Shown here: piece by piece, positions 63,284-64,000 of the stretch
How the letters are laid out: each line of letters opens with the position of its first letter
How positions within the stretch are numbered: position 1 is the stretch's first letter
Notes under the pieces: generated by a model
The model's input: only the letters and a program-made list of their open reading frames with translations
The model's database searches: none
What the model was told of the DNA's origin: nothing
Source: Jingyaoa shaoxingensis
GTDB taxonomy: Bacteria; Bacillota; Clostridia; Lachnospirales; Lachnospiraceae
NCBI RefSeq assembly: GCF_014385005.1
Contig: NZ_JACRSZ010000011.1
Span: 59,668-123,667, forward strand
DNA length: 64,000 bases
Direction of reading: 5' to 3'
Program-made: the position numbers and the translations under genes

Positions 63284-63693
63284 GCTTCATCCTCCATTTC
63301 GTACACTTCATCCAGAATGGCAGCCACTTTGGAAATCGTCACAAAGCAGCGTTCTTCCTTATTGTAGAACTGAGGTCTCAGATCCTTGCAGTCCTCGGAT
63401 CCAAAAGCTTCTCTTACTTTACGGATGTAGGTTCTGACCTTCTTCATCATCGCCGGGCTGGTATGTCCCCCGTCTCCTTCTACAAATTTATAACTGAGAG
63501 CGGCACTTCCTCCTGTCACTGCACCACAGACAATGGCACATCCCATTCCGCCTCCAAAGCATCCCATAGTACGGATGACATCATCGGAAATATCCATGTC
63601 CCACGCTTCTGCTGCTGCGCTGAATACTGCTTCTGCACAGTTATAATTGGTTTCTTTATAGTATTTCTCCAGATAATCTACTACTTTTCCCAT
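63280..63693 (-). CDS. C_GCAxxG_C_C family probable redox protein
   Basis: The 137-residue protein has NYNCAEAVFSAAAEAWDMDI, the signature TMGCFGGGMGCAIVCGAVTG and CKDLRPQFYNKEERCFV. The four Cys motifs (NCA, GCxGGxGC, CGAvtG, C-C) define this family, usually with a redox or metal role. It is translationally coupled to nudC. AAAGGAGAAGGAAT precedes the start. Confidence 0.92.
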   Translation of the reverse strand: MGKVVDYLEKYYKETNYNCAEAVFSAAAEAWDMDISDDVIRTMGCFGGGMGCAIVCGAVTGGSAALSYKFVEGDGGHTSPAMMKKVRTYIRKVREAFGSEDCKDLRPQFYNKEERCFVTISKVAAILDEVYEMEDEA

Positions 63694-63747
63694 ATTCCTT
63701 CTCCTTTACATGTATCTTATATATCTCTGAAAAATCGATTCTGAGTT

Positions 63748-63946
63748 CAAGAATGCCTCGGCATTCTTGCTGCGAGATGCGCGTCATGCAAAGCATGACA
63801 TATTTCTTTTGCGCATCTCTGCAATCCTGCCGGAGGCTATATCAGATGGGGGATTGACTCCCACCACTGATACTAATTTGCTCCTCGCCACCTAAAGGAC
63901 GCCACTGAAAAAGTGGTCGTAAAATCATATATCTGATATAATTAAG
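63748..63946 (+). repeat. Palindromic repeat, copy 3 (module B right arm diverged)
   Basis: Module A is nearly identical to copy 2 (CAAGAATGCC/GGCATTCTTG, GAGATGCGC/GCGCATCTC). Module B begins identically (CTATATCAGATG, GATTGACTCCCACCACTGAT) but its second half is replaced by CACCTAAAGGACGCCACTGA and ends in ATATCTGATATA. It lies between the C_GCAxxG_C_C gene and the next plus-strand gene. Confidence 0.88.
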
Positions 63947-63970
63947 GTATCATAATTGTCGGAGGTTGAA

Positions 63971-64000
63971 ATGTTATCATCCCAACTTAAACTTAGCCTT
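63971..64000 (+). CDS. Partial gene start at the window edge
   Basis: ATG 63971 lies behind GTCGGAGGTTGAA, a strong site, and reads MLSSQLKLSL to the edge. A TATAAT element is seen at the end of the repeat upstream. Only ten residues are visible, so product and family are unknown. Confidence 0.5.
   Translation, partial: MLSSQLKLSL

Overview
The window looks like a chromosome segment of a spore-forming gut Clostridia bacterium, most likely Lachnospiraceae. Signs are T-box leaders on pheST and leuA, an NPQTG-type surface anchor, SpoIID- and SleB-like spore enzymes, a Firmicutes-style 6S RNA, and strong GGAGG ribosome binding sites throughout. The species cannot be named from the sequence.

Region 1 (1 to about 30,080) is most of a prophage of a contractile-tailed (myovirus-type, PBSX/Xkd-like) phage, cut by the left edge. 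It is inserted just downstream of queA. Reading inward from its right end: a large serine integrase, a small unknown gene and a CI-like repressor lie on the plus strand. They face a minus-strand early region: a Cro-like protein with a duplicated HTH, further regulators, DUF1351, an ERF annealing protein, replication proteins including a DnaC-like loader, RusA and an ArpU-like late regulator. A roughly 290-nt intergenic segment of seven consecutive hairpins ending in a terminator follows. Then come two ParB-fold proteins (one fused to a methyltransferase), a plus-strand orphan gene, and the late operon in order: terminase, portal, minor head protein, protease, capsid, connectors, tail sheath, tube, frameshifting chaperones, tape measure, LysM tail protein and tail hub. 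Lysis, baseplate and fibre genes must lie left of the window.

Region 2 (30,089 to about 42,600) is core chromosome: queA, a phosphoglycerate-mutase-family phosphatase, pheST behind a Phe T-box, a YihY/BrkB membrane protein, a YitT protein, a SpoIID-like protein, galM, a 6S RNA gene with its own promoter, a small membrane protein and thrC.

Region 3 (42,700 to about 54,000) holds a SleB-type hydrolase and branched-chain amino acid genes: leuA behind a Leu T-box, and ilvN, ilvC, leuC and leuD, without ilvB or leuB in view. These flank a large acidic surface protein with 45-bp repeats. A CBS-domain protein and a secreted C39-like protein follow.

Region 4 (54,240 to 64,000) has a TetR regulator, a DUF308 membrane protein and a 995-residue secreted heptad-repeat protein; an ABC exporter with a NUDIX gene; a small membrane-anchored surface protein; and NUDIX, NudC and C_GCAxxG_C_C genes. 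A modular palindromic repeat occurs three times (about 42.7, 50.5 and 63.8 kb), each time upstream of a minus-strand gene.

The best candidates for something undescribed are the multi-hairpin prophage RNA with its neighbouring ParB / ParB-methyltransferase pair and orphan gene, and the dispersed palindromic repeat.
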